From positions 1-64,000 of the forward strand of contig CALKJI010000001.1 in NCBI GenBank assembly GCA_937995655.1: DNA of 64,000 nt, written 5' to 3'. Shown here piece after piece: positions 1 to 7,420 of the stretch (its first letter is position 1; every line of letters begins with the position of its first letter). The notes under the pieces were generated by a model, which was given only the letters and a program-made list of their open reading frames with translations, made no database searches and was not told the DNA's origin. The translations under genes were made by a program, and so were the position numbers. This stretch comes from an uncultured Pseudothermotoga sp. (GTDB lineage Bacteria; Thermotogota; Thermotogae; Thermotogales; DSM-5069).

Positions 1-147
1 ATAACATCTATAGCCCAACAGATAGAAGAGATAACTCAAGCTATAAAACAACAAGCCGATGCAAGCCAAAGTGTCTCAAGCGCCTCTGAAGAACTCTCTT
101 CTATAGCCCAGTCCCTTGTGGAACAGGTCAGAAAGTTTAAAGTATAA
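1..147 (+). CDS. Methyl-accepting chemotaxis protein, C-terminal end (partial)
   Basis: Frame 1 is open from the window edge to a TAA at 145-147, giving 48 residues. The segment is a repetitive Ser/Gln/Glu-rich helix with SIAQQIEEITQAIKQQADAS followed by SSASEELSSIAQSL, typical of the C-terminal end of the cytoplasmic signalling bundle of chemoreceptors, after the hairpin tip that contacts CheA and CheW. In the family this part carries adaptation helix residues. The start, ligand domain and membrane segments lie outside the window, so the stimulus cannot be said. A rho-independent terminator follows directly, so the gene ends its transcription unit. Confidence 0.85.
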   Translation: MTSIAQQIEEITQAIKQQADASQSVSSASEELSSIAQSLVEQVRKFKV

Positions 148-164
148 ACCTGTATAATTTGACC

Positions 165-197
165 AAAACAAGGGGCAACTCAATGCCCCTTGTTTTT
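165..197 (+). terminator. Rho-independent terminator after the chemoreceptor
   Basis: A perfect 10-bp stem (AACAAGGGGC at 167-176 with GCCCCTTGTT at 185-194) closes an 8-base loop. On the plus strand it is followed by further T residues to 197. It lies 18 bases after the chemoreceptor stop. Confidence 0.85.
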
Positions 198-307
198 ATT
201 ATGCTTTAATCATATCCTCTCAAATCTTCCAAATGCTTAACCAGGTCAAATTTTAAATTTATATCTCACAACTATTGGCAAGTGTATTGATCCTTTCATC
301 CACAACG

Positions 308-1141
308 TCATTTTATAGCCCCAACGGTAATCCCTTGTAGGAAGTATCTCTGGAAGGCAAAAAAGACTATTAACATCGGAATGGCAGCATAGGTCGCACT
401 TGCCATATGCAAAGCATACTCCATAGGAATTTCTTCACGTATCATCACAAGGCCTGCTTGAAGTGTTTTCATAGCGGTCGTATTTGTGACTATTAAGGGC
501 CACAAAAAGTCATTCCACTCGTTAACAAAGGTAAAGATTCCAAGAACCGCTATTGCAGGTTTAGATATGGGAAAGATGATCTTCCAAAAAGTTTGGAACT
601 CACTCGCTCCATCTATTCTGGCTGCCTCGATGATCTCATCTGGTAGAGTAACCATAAACTGCCTCATCAAGAAAACTCCAAAAGGTGCTGCTATACTTGG
701 TAAGATCAATCCCCAGTAAGTATTTATCATCCTTAAGTTAGAAACTATGATATAGAGAGGTATCAACGTCACTTGATTTGGTATCATCATAGATCCAATA
801 TAGATCCAAAAAAAGATTTTTGCTCCTGGAAACTTCTTTTTTGCAATCGCATATCCTGCCATGGCACACAGAACTATCCTAACGGCCGTCACAGAACCTG
901 CAACGATCGCACTGTTGAGAGTCCACCTCAGTATATAGGGCCTACCAAGTAATTGCCTAAAGTTAGTCAAAGTCGGGTTTTTGGGAAAGATCTCTGGGGG
1001 AAACCTCAAGACCAACGTCGGTGATTTGAGAGCAGTCACAACCATCCAATAAAGAGGTATGAAAGCCATCAAGCCAAGAAAAAGAAGAATGATCAACGAG
1101 ATTGTATTTTTGATTAATTTTTTACGGTTCATTTTTGCCAT
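308..1141 (-). CDS. ABC sugar transporter permease, MalG/LacG type
   Basis: 277 residues with about six membrane helices. The conserved cytoplasmic EAA loop reads EAARIDGASEFQTFWKIIFP (about residues 173-192), the site that docks on the ABC ATPase. Family knowledge places it as the inner-membrane permease of a carbohydrate importer of the CUT1 type, paired with the permease just upstream. The ATG at 1141 follows GAGGTGATTTT, a good ribosome binding site. It is the last gene of a four-gene minus-strand unit (HAD phosphatase, binding protein, two permeases). No ATPase gene is present here, so the importer probably shares a general MsiK-like ATPase encoded elsewhere. The sugar cannot be told from the sequence. 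Confidence 0.9.
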   Translation of the reverse strand: MAKMNRKKLIKNTISLIILLFLGLMAFIPLYWMVVTALKSPTLVLRFPPEIFPKNPTLTNFRQLLGRPYILRWTLNSAIVAGSVTAVRIVLCAMAGYAIAKKKFPGAKIFFWIYIGSMMIPNQVTLIPLYIIVSNLRMINTYWGLILPSIAAPFGVFLMRQFMVTLPDEIIEAARIDGASEFQTFWKIIFPISKPAIAVLGIFTFVNEWNDFLWPLIVTNTTAMKTLQAGLVMIREEIPMEYALHMASATYAAIPMLIVFFAFQRYFLQGITVGAIK

Positions 1142-1150
1142 AAAATCACC

Positions 1151-2029
1151 TCAGTATTGTACATTCGAGCCAAGCCACTTGAACTGAATTATGCCAAGCC
1201 CAACCAGAATTACAAACATCACCATAGACATCGCGGATGCCAAACCCAAGTTGTAATCTCTGAAAGCCGTCGTGTAAACTAGGTATGCAACTGTGACCGT
1301 GGAAAACTCTGGCCCTCCTTGGGTCATAACGTATATATTCGAAAAGGTTTGGAAATTGGCTATTGTTCCCATTACAAGGGCATACAAAATTGTTGGTTTG
1401 AGCAAGGGAATCGTAATCTTTGAAAAGATCTTCCAAGAATTTGCCCCTTCTATCTTTGCTGCTTCGAAATAATACTCTGGTATAGAAGCCATGGCAGCAG
1501 ATAAGAGCACAATCGTGGAACCTCCACCCATGATCACTTGCATCATGATGAGTGATGGCATGGCCGTGAATTTATTCCCAAGCCAGATAACAGGATTCAA
1601 CCCGATTAATTTCATAAAATAGTTCAACAAACCAAAAGTTGGGTTGAATATCCAGAGCCAGATCAACGAAATGATAACCGAAGAAGTAACGTGGGGTAGA
1701 TAAAAGATCGTTTTGAAGAAAGTTTTTATGGGTTTTCGAAAAGGATATATCATAACAGTTACAAGCAATGCCTTACCAAGCCAAAGCGGAACCACACCAA
1801 AGGTATATATGAAAGTATTGACAAGCGCCTTTTTGAACAACCAATCATTGAAGATTTCCTTGTAATTTTCAAAACCAATGAAGGTCTTGGAAAAAACATT
1901 GTATTCGAACATACTTAGATACAATCCACTACCAACTGGGATCAAGAAAAATATCAGAAATACTACAAAATGTGGTAGCAGAAAAAAATATCCATATCTG
2001 TCTTTGTAGATTTTTCTGAGCAAACTCAA
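1151..2029 (-). CDS. ABC sugar transporter permease, MalF type
   Basis: 292 residues, about six membrane helices, with an N-terminal first helix FFLLPHFVVFLIFFLIPVGS typical of the MalF/UgpA branch. The EAA loop is EAAKIEGANSWKIFSKITIP near residues 196-215. It should form the heterodimeric channel with the downstream permease; the gap is 9 bp, so translation is probably coupled. The start is TTG at 2029 behind GAGGTGATATAGC. The gene is separated from the binding-protein gene by a hairpin at 2057-2078, which may lower its level relative to the binding protein. Substrate unknown. Confidence 0.9.
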   Translation of the reverse strand: MSLLRKIYKDRYGYFFLLPHFVVFLIFFLIPVGSGLYLSMFEYNVFSKTFIGFENYKEIFNDWLFKKALVNTFIYTFGVVPLWLGKALLVTVMIYPFRKPIKTFFKTIFYLPHVTSSVIISLIWLWIFNPTFGLLNYFMKLIGLNPVIWLGNKFTAMPSLIMMQVIMGGGSTIVLLSAAMASIPEYYFEAAKIEGANSWKIFSKITIPLLKPTILYALVMGTIANFQTFSNIYVMTQGGPEFSTVTVAYLVYTTAFRDYNLGLASAMSMVMFVILVGLGIIQFKWLGSNVQY

Positions 2030-2056
2030 GCTATATCACCTCACGAAGAAAGTAAA

Positions 2057-2078
2057 GGGACGACCAGTAGGTCGTCCC
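2057..2078 (-). promoter_or_regulatory. Intercistronic hairpin between binding protein and permease genes
   Basis: A perfect 9-bp inverted repeat (GGGACGACC at 2057-2065, GGTCGTCCC at 2070-2078) with a 4-base loop sits 6 bp after the binding-protein stop codon. On the minus strand it is followed by TTTACTTTC, only weakly T-rich. It is best read as an mRNA 3'-end stabiliser or leaky terminator that lets the binding protein be made in excess over the permeases. The same layout recurs between tctC and tctB. Confidence 0.65.
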
Positions 2079-2084
2079 AATATC

Positions 2085-3434
2085 TTATTTAACCTTCTTT
2101 AGAATCTTATTCGCTTCTATAACAAAGTCATCTAAAGCCTTCTGAGGTGTCTTTGTTTTTGCGAAAGTTGCTTCCAGGGCTGCCACGAAGTGTGCATTCA
2201 TCTGAGACCACGGGAACTCTTCGCTTCCAAAGAACTCTAAACCATACTTTTCCATGATGTGGGCATATCTTTTCACTTGCTCATTCATATACGGATCGTT
2301 TTGATAAAGCGTCTCATTGACAGACTTTCGTGCCGTGAGATACTGAAGAGTTTCAAGCAAGGCGATGTTCTCTTTGTTGGTCATGAATTTGAGAAATTCA
2401 AAGATCATATCTCTTTTCTTTGGATCATTTTGTTTAAAAACAATAAAACCACTACCCCTTGCATAGGCTACGGGGTCTTTGCCTGCCACGTGTGGGAATG
2501 GTGCAATAACCGGATAGAATGCTTCAGAAATACGACCTTCTTTCACATAGCGAGTGATCCTGCCTATCTCATAGGGTCCACCAAAGCCTATACTGGCTTT
2601 GTGTGTATGAAAATAGCTTATGACACCATAAATGTCAAGTGCCTCGGCTCCCTTTGGTGCAACTCCGTACTTATCTATCAGATCAAGCACAAACTGAAGT
2701 CCCTTGACTGCCTCAGGACTGTTAAGAATCACTTCTGATTCATCTTGGTTTGTCAATCTCCCGCCAAAGGCATAAATGAAGTTTAAAACATTATGAACCA
2801 TATCACCCTTTGCCCCGAGTGCCAGTGCGTAGTGATCGACCTTTCCGTCACCATCACTATCCCAGGTCAATTTCTTACAAATCTCCACAAACTCCTCCAT
2901 CGTCCAGCCCTCTTTGACTATCTTTTGCCAATCGATACCGGCCTTTTCAAAATCTGGAGTGTAAAGGAGCATCGTTGAACCCATGCCATTTGTTCCATAA
3001 ACCCATGGCCACACATAGTGCTTTCCATTGATATAGCCAGCCTTCAGACATTGATCATAAAAATCGTTCCAGTCTTCAGCCGATAGATAATCATCGATGG
3101 GCTCAAGCAGACCACTCTTAGCCCAACGGCTATCCCAGACAGGCCCTTTGAAGAAATCTGGCTGAGTCTTTGTGGCAATTGCAGCTGCAAGTTTTTGAGC
3201 ATATTCTTGATTCGTTACAAGAACATATTTAACTTCTACATCAGGGTGAAGTTTCATGAATTCCTCAGAAATCCACTTTGGAAACTCCTCGCCTGTCAAA
3301 GGTTTGTCGGCAGGGTGACCCGGAGGCGCTATGCGCCAAGGATTGATCCACCAGGTAATTGTGATCTTTGCAGGTAAAACCATTGATCCAGCCATAAGCA
3401 ATGCTACAAAAAGTATTTTCCAGCCCTTTCTCAC
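2085..3434 (-). CDS. Extracellular sugar-binding protein of an ABC importer
   Basis: 449 residues with a signal peptide (MRKGWKILFVALLMAGSMVL, likely cleaved after PAK) and then the family 1 binding-protein start TITWWINPWR. It should capture a sugar or oligosaccharide in the periplasm and deliver it to the two downstream permeases. Aromatic residues are abundant (many Trp/Tyr), as expected for sugar stacking. The GTG at 3434 lies behind GGGGAGATTTCT. No lipobox Cys is seen, so it is a soluble periplasmic protein as in other Thermotogales with an outer toga. The gene is 15 bp behind the HAD phosphatase. The exact substrate is unknown; the PPGHPADKPL insertion near the N-terminus is not one I can tie to a named subfamily. 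Confidence 0.88.
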   Translation of the reverse strand: MRKGWKILFVALLMAGSMVLPAKITITWWINPWRIAPPGHPADKPLTGEEFPKWISEEFMKLHPDVEVKYVLVTNQEYAQKLAAAIATKTQPDFFKGPVWDSRWAKSGLLEPIDDYLSAEDWNDFYDQCLKAGYINGKHYVWPWVYGTNGMGSTMLLYTPDFEKAGIDWQKIVKEGWTMEEFVEICKKLTWDSDGDGKVDHYALALGAKGDMVHNVLNFIYAFGGRLTNQDESEVILNSPEAVKGLQFVLDLIDKYGVAPKGAEALDIYGVISYFHTHKASIGFGGPYEIGRITRYVKEGRISEAFYPVIAPFPHVAGKDPVAYARGSGFIVFKQNDPKKRDMIFEFLKFMTNKENIALLETLQYLTARKSVNETLYQNDPYMNEQVKRYAHIMEKYGLEFFGSEEFPWSQMNAHFVAALEATFAKTKTPQKALDDFVIEANKILKKVK

Positions 3435-3449
3435 AGAAATCTCCCCTTT

Positions 3450-4037
3450 CTATATTTTTGGCAAAAGTTGTAGATCAAACAACTTCTGCCACAGTTCTTG
3501 CGCATTAGTGAAAAGAATCGATTGAATGCCTAAATTCGATGCTGCTTCGACATTTTCCTTCGTATCATCGACGAAGACAACTTGCGTTGGGGTTACTTCT
3601 TCTTGCCTGAGTATGTGAATGTAGAATTGAGGATCTGGTTTCATATAACCTATCAGGTGAGAAGCGTAGACTTTGTCAAAAAACCTGTAATCACCCCTTG
3701 CTAAGTGCACCCTATAATGAGACTCGATTGTGTTGGTGGCTGCCACAACTCTGTGGGTTTTCTTCAAATGGTTTATTATTTGAACCGTCTGTGTATTCAA
3801 CGTGGGATGAAAATACTTTGCCCACAGATCTTCAACGACAAATATGCCAGATATACGGGAAAATTCAGCCCAAAATTTTTCTACTGTGATCGCTCCCGTT
3901 TGGATCTCTTTTAAGCCCGATTGATTTGCTATGTTCAGAAACTCAGATCTTGATATGCCAAGATGTTCACATATCATTGGAGCTACAGAAGTATTCTCAC
4001 ACACCACACCGCCCACATCAAACATGAAAAGTCTCAA
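3450..4037 (-). CDS. HAD-superfamily phosphatase (haloacid dehalogenase-like)
   Basis: 195 residues from a TTG at 4037. Motif I is MFDVGGVV (nucleophile Asp; the usual second Asp is replaced by Gly, as in YihX/AHAD-type members), motif II is in VVAATNT, and motif IV is FVDDTKENVEAA. It is likely a cytoplasmic phosphatase for a small sugar phosphate. An upstream GTG at 4046 overlaps the GGAG of the ribosome binding site, whereas TTG 4037 has a spacing of about 8, so TTG is preferred. It is the first gene of the sugar ABC operon, which suggests it acts on the imported sugar after phosphorylation or prevents its build-up; that role is inference. Confidence 0.85.
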   Translation of the reverse strand: MRLFMFDVGGVVCENTSVAPMICEHLGISRSEFLNIANQSGLKEIQTGAITVEKFWAEFSRISGIFVVEDLWAKYFHPTLNTQTVQIINHLKKTHRVVAATNTIESHYRVHLARGDYRFFDKVYASHLIGYMKPDPQFYIHILRQEEVTPTQVVFVDDTKENVEAASNLGIQSILFTNAQELWQKLFDLQLLPKI

Positions 4038-4069
4038 TACTGCCACTCCTTTCAGGTCTTTACAAAGGT

Positions 4070-4096
4070 ACTATAACATGAATTTAAGTATGTCTA
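4070..4096 (-). promoter_or_regulatory. Possible promoter of the HAD/sugar ABC operon
   Basis: On the minus strand TAGACA (4091-4096) and TATAGT (4070-4075) are separated by 15 bp, shorter than the ideal 17. It is located 33 bp before the preferred TTG start of the HAD gene. The remaining part of the 225-bp divergent region (4038-4262) is AT-rich; I found no clear plus-strand promoter in it. Confidence 0.35.
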
Positions 4097-4262
4097 TATG
4101 TAATATCTTTTGAAAATTTGTGTTTGTTTTTCCATCAGATTTTAACCAAAGGATAGAAAAATTTTGGCTTTTGTGGTTTAATCTATTTTGCAATTGTTGA
4201 ACTGTATAGAAGATATTGATGTCTATTAATGGAAAAGAATGATCTTTTGGAGGTGATTTGAT

Positions 4263-4691
4263 ATGCAACCTTGGATGGAAAAATATGTAACAACAAAGGA
4301 AGAGAGAAACATGCTAAGGCAAATACTTCAAACAGGTGAAATCAACGATCTTGAGAGTGCCTTTGGAGATGATTTTGTGAGAGAGTTGATCGAAAACTCT
4401 GAGCATCTTGAATCCTATGGAGATTACGAAATACTAAAATTCACCGACGAAGGAAAGGTTAGACTGATAGCCATAGGATACGAAAGAAGACATGGCATCC
4501 CATATGTAGTACAAGAACTTATTTTAGATAAAAGTGAATACAACGAATCGAGTGTGGAAGAGCTCAAAGAACTTATTGATAGTGACTACATCGAAGAAGA
4601 TTCAGAAGAAATCGAAAAACTCGTTGATCTCGATGAATACGAAGACAACGATGATCTCGAAGATATAGATGAATACGAAGATTACAATTGA
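4263..4691 (+). CDS. Conserved-looking acidic protein of unknown function upstream of minD
   Basis: 142 residues; I do not recognise a named family. Residues 1-95 form a compact alpha/beta-looking part (for example YGDYEILKFTDEGKVRLIAI), while residues from about 97 to the end are almost entirely Glu/Asp with spaced Leu, Ile and Tyr, ending DLEDIDEYEDYN. The strong ribosome binding site TGGAGGTGATTTGAT in front of the ATG makes it a real gene. It lies 97 bp ahead of minD on the same strand and may be cotranscribed. The acidic tail could bind a basic protein, a metal or act as a solubility tail; no function is claimed. Confidence 0.75.
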   Translation: MQPWMEKYVTTKEERNMLRQILQTGEINDLESAFGDDFVRELIENSEHLESYGDYEILKFTDEGKVRLIAIGYERRHGIPYVVQELILDKSEYNESSVEELKELIDSDYIEEDSEEIEKLVDLDEYEDNDDLEDIDEYEDYN

Positions 4692-4788
4692 TCTGAGTCC
4701 ACGGAGCGCAAATAAATATCTTTCTAATGTGGTAAAATTTAGTTAAATGATACAACTTCTTGCCCACTGTTGGAAGGTGGTGAAGTTA

Positions 4789-5604
4789 GTGGCAAAGGTA
4801 ATCGTAGTAACTTCAGGGAAGGGTGGGGTTGGTAAGACTACGGTGACGGCAAACCTTGGTTGCACCTTGGCTAAATTTGGTGAAAAGGTTTGTTTAATAG
4901 ATGCTGATATAGGTCTTAAGAACCTCGATGTTGTATTGGGACTTGAGAATAGAGTTGTCTACACGTTATTAGACGTTGTTAATGGAAAGGTCAATGCCCA
5001 GGAAGCTTTGGTCAGGCACAAGCAAATGAGAAATTTGTACTTGCTTGCAGCTTCACAAGTAGCCACAAAAGAAATGGTGTCTCCTGAAGACATGAAAAAT
5101 ATAGTGAAATCATTGCATCCTGTGTTTGATTACATTCTGGTTGACTCCCCTGCTGGTATTGAAAGAGGTTTCAGAAACGCAGTTGCGCCAGCAGAAATCG
5201 CACTGATAGTTACAACCCCTGAGTTACCAGCCATCTCTGACGCCGATAGAGTAGTAGGCCTTCTTGAGAATTTTGGATTCAATGATCGTTCCATGAAAGT
5301 AATACTCAACAGATTCAAAATCAAGATGGTCAAGGCTGGAGAGATGTTAACCCAACAAGATGTAGAGTCAACCTTGGCTTTGGAAATCATAGGCGTCATC
5401 CCCGATTCTGAAGAAGTCATTATAGCAACAAACAAAGGATTACCAGTGGTTCTGAACGGTGATATGTCCGTGTCGAAGGTTTTCGAAAATATCGCCAAAC
5501 GTCTAAAAGGTGAGTCGATCCCCGTGGACGAAGATATATCTCAGATCTCTGAGAAAGGGTTCGTCGCGTTCTTCAAAAATCTCTTTAGCAGAAAAAGGGG
5601 ATGA
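4789..5604 (+). CDS. minD: Septum site-determining ATPase MinD
   Basis: 271 residues from GTG 4789, chosen because GGAAGGTGG lies about 8 bases before it and the family starts with M-A-K-V-I-V-V-T-S. The deviant Walker A motif GKGGVGKTT (signature Lys) is at residues 10-18, followed by LIDADIGLKNLD and VDSPAGIERGF (Walker B/switch). The C-terminus GFVAFFKNLFSRKRG is the amphipathic membrane-targeting helix. MinD cycles on the membrane with ATP, recruits the division inhibitor MinC and is displaced by MinE, so that the Z-ring forms at midcell. The stop overlaps the minE start. No minC is in this window; in the family it is often unlinked. Confidence 0.95.
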   Translation: MAKVIVVTSGKGGVGKTTVTANLGCTLAKFGEKVCLIDADIGLKNLDVVLGLENRVVYTLLDVVNGKVNAQEALVRHKQMRNLYLLAASQVATKEMVSPEDMKNIVKSLHPVFDYILVDSPAGIERGFRNAVAPAEIALIVTTPELPAISDADRVVGLLENFGFNDRSMKVILNRFKIKMVKAGEMLTQQDVESTLALEIIGVIPDSEEVIIATNKGLPVVLNGDMSVSKVFENIAKRLKGESIPVDEDISQISEKGFVAFFKNLFSRKRG

Positions 5605-5882
5605 TGCTTGTGTGGTTCTTTGGACTCTTCAAGCGAAGAAAACGTGAAAAAAGTAGAGAAACTGCTTATAAAAGACTAGAAACAATTCTGGAACGCAGAC
5701 GGCCCGTGGCAGTGACTGAAATAGTACCAAAGAATGAATTCGAGGAAAATTCCGAAAAGATAAAGGAAAGAATCGTTGACTGGGTGAGCGACACCTTTAA
5801 GGTTGAGAAGGACAGAGTCAGAGTGGAATTTGAAGAACATAACGGTTACATAGTGATAATCACAAATGTTTTGTTCGAATGA
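5601..5882 (+). CDS. minE: Cell division topological specificity factor MinE
   Basis: Up to 93 residues. The N-terminal WFFGLFKRRKREKSRETAYK is the membrane-binding segment and start of the MinD contact helix; the anti-MinCD helix has RLETILERRRP; the C-terminal half forms the dimeric topological specificity domain (VRVEFEEHNGYIVIITNVLF). It stimulates MinD ATPase and drives MinCD off the membrane near midcell. The ATG at 5601 overlaps the minD stop; ATG 5604 or GTG 5610 are equally plausible starts because the AAGGGG site lies directly before 5601. It is coupled to the next gene through the GAGGTGA at its stop codon. Confidence 0.92.
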   Translation: MMLVWFFGLFKRRKREKSRETAYKRLETILERRRPVAVTEIVPKNEFEENSEKIKERIVDWVSDTFKVEKDRVRVEFEEHNGYIVIITNVLFE

Positions 5883-5891
5883 GGTGACCTT

Positions 5892-6287
5892 CTGAGAAGT
5901 TTCACGGTAAGATCCTCCCGACGCGAGGAATTCATAGATATAACTCATGAAGTGCAAAGGATAATCGATGAATTGAATATCAGAGAAGGTATCTGTCTAG
6001 TATTCGTTCCGCATACGACCGCAGGTGTTACAATCAACGAGGGCAGTGATAAATCTGTCAGAGCTGATATGTTGAAAAGGCTCGCAGAGTTGGTGCCAGA
6101 AAATCTGAAGTACGAACATCTCGAAGGAAACGCTGGCGCACACATAAAGACATCTGTGGTAGGATCCTCCCTTTGCATACCAATCCTTGGTGGAAAATTG
6201 ACCCTGGGAACTTGGCAGAAGATTTTCCTGTGCGAATTTGACGGACCCAGGGTCAGAACAGTCTTGATTCAAACTATTGAAAGCTGA
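5892..6287 (+). CDS. YjbQ family protein (UPF0047)
   Basis: 131 residues if read from a CTG at 5892. An ATG-initiated frame would begin only at 5952 and lose the first conserved strand (L-R-S-F-T-V-R-S-S-R-R-E-E-F). The CTG is 4-5 bases after GAGGTGA, which overlaps the minE stop, so non-canonical initiation by coupling is the simplest reading. Family hallmarks are VFVPHTTAGVTINEG (metal-binding His region), HLEGNAGAHIKTSVVGSS and LGTWQKIFLCEFDGPR. Members have been called secondary thiamine-phosphate synthases on the basis of activity in E. coli; the physiological role is not settled. It ends 2 bp from the convergent decarboxylase gene, with no terminator between them. Confidence 0.85.
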   Translation: MRSFTVRSSRREEFIDITHEVQRIIDELNIREGICLVFVPHTTAGVTINEGSDKSVRADMLKRLAELVPENLKYEHLEGNAGAHIKTSVVGSSLCIPILGGKLTLGTWQKIFLCEFDGPRVRTVLIQTIES

Positions 6288-6289
6288 GA

Positions 6290-7420
6290 TTATTTTAGAT
6301 CCTGTACAAAATAAACCTTGGGTGAAGGTATCCCGTTGAAGTTTGTACCGTACTCGACTGTATAAGCCCCAGCATTTATGAAATAAACTATATCGTCCAA
6401 AGTTACGTTGTAGGGTAACATAGCATCGTCATAAACTTTATCCACACTGTCGCAGGTTGGACCAGCAAGAACAAATGGTATTTTCTGGTCTGATTCCTTA
6501 CCATCGACCTGTATCTCGTATCTGAAATTTTCGATAGTCTCCATCAAGCCGTGGAAAACACCAGCATCTATGTAAACCCACTCTTCGCTTCCTCTCTGGC
6601 ACCTTAGAAGAACTTTACTTACCAATATCGCTGAATTACCAACCATTGACCTACCAGGTTCTGCAAAAATTTGTAAACCTTTCACTCCATAAAGATATTC
6701 GTTGATTGACTGTGTGACTATGTGTCCGATCTCCTCAACGGTGGGTATGGGCTTTACATGCTTTACTGGAATACCTCCTCCGATGTCAAGGATCTTTAAG
6801 TTTATACCGAAATTTCGGTCTGCCCAATAGAATATCTTTGCCACTCTTTCAATTGCATTTGACCAACTGTGTGGATCATAATTCTGTGAACCAACATGAA
6901 AACTCACACCAACTGGTATCAACCTTAACTTTTGAGCATAAGCGATTAAGTCAACGGCAACCAACATATCAACACCAAATTTTCTTGACAAGGGCCAATC
7001 ACTGTGAGTGTTTTCTACAGCTACACGTATCACTACCTGTGAACCCGGTGCATTTTCAGCAATTTTGTCAAGCTCCATTACTGAATCTGCCGCAAAAAGA
7101 TCCAGACCTAGATCATAAGCTGTGGCAATATCTTTCTCACGTTTGATAGGATTTGCAAAGATCATTCTGTCTGGTGTAACACCAAGACTTACCAATTTTC
7201 TTATCTCTCCTATTGAAGCCACGTCGAAATTACTACCAAGATCTCTGAGTCTCTCAATTATTCTTGGATGGCTATTTGCTTTAATTGCGTAGAAAATCTT
7301 ACATCCAGGGATCGCTTTAGAGAGTTTTTTGTAATTCTCTTCTACTATATCCAGATCAATGAGTAAGAAAGGTGTTTCAAGGTTCCTAGCAGCTTTTCTC
7401 ACAACTTCCGTTACTTCCAC
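6290..7420 (-). CDS. PLP-dependent ornithine/lysine decarboxylase (alanine racemase fold)
   Basis: 376 residues from GTG 7420. The PLP lysine lies in FYAIKANSHP (about residue 47), the phosphate-binding glycine loop in LDIGGGIPVKH, the PLP-ring glutamate in FAEPGRSMVGNS, and the catalytic Cys in GPTCDSVDKVYDD, the eukaryotic-type ODC signature. It should decarboxylate ornithine and/or lysine to putrescine/cadaverine in polyamine synthesis. It is clearly different from the lysA fragment at the other end of the window, which has GPICESAD. The start overlaps the GAF protein stop by 10 bp. Substrate preference cannot be settled by eye. Confidence 0.88.
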   Translation of the reverse strand: MEVTEVVRKAARNLETPFLLIDLDIVEENYKKLSKAIPGCKIFYAIKANSHPRIIERLRDLGSNFDVASIGEIRKLVSLGVTPDRMIFANPIKREKDIATAYDLGLDLFAADSVMELDKIAENAPGSQVVIRVAVENTHSDWPLSRKFGVDMLVAVDLIAYAQKLRLIPVGVSFHVGSQNYDPHSWSNAIERVAKIFYWADRNFGINLKILDIGGGIPVKHVKPIPTVEEIGHIVTQSINEYLYGVKGLQIFAEPGRSMVGNSAILVSKVLLRCQRGSEEWVYIDAGVFHGLMETIENFRYEIQVDGKESDQKIPFVLAGPTCDSVDKVYDDAMLPYNVTLDDIVYFINAGAYTVEYGTNFNGIPSPKVYFVQDLK

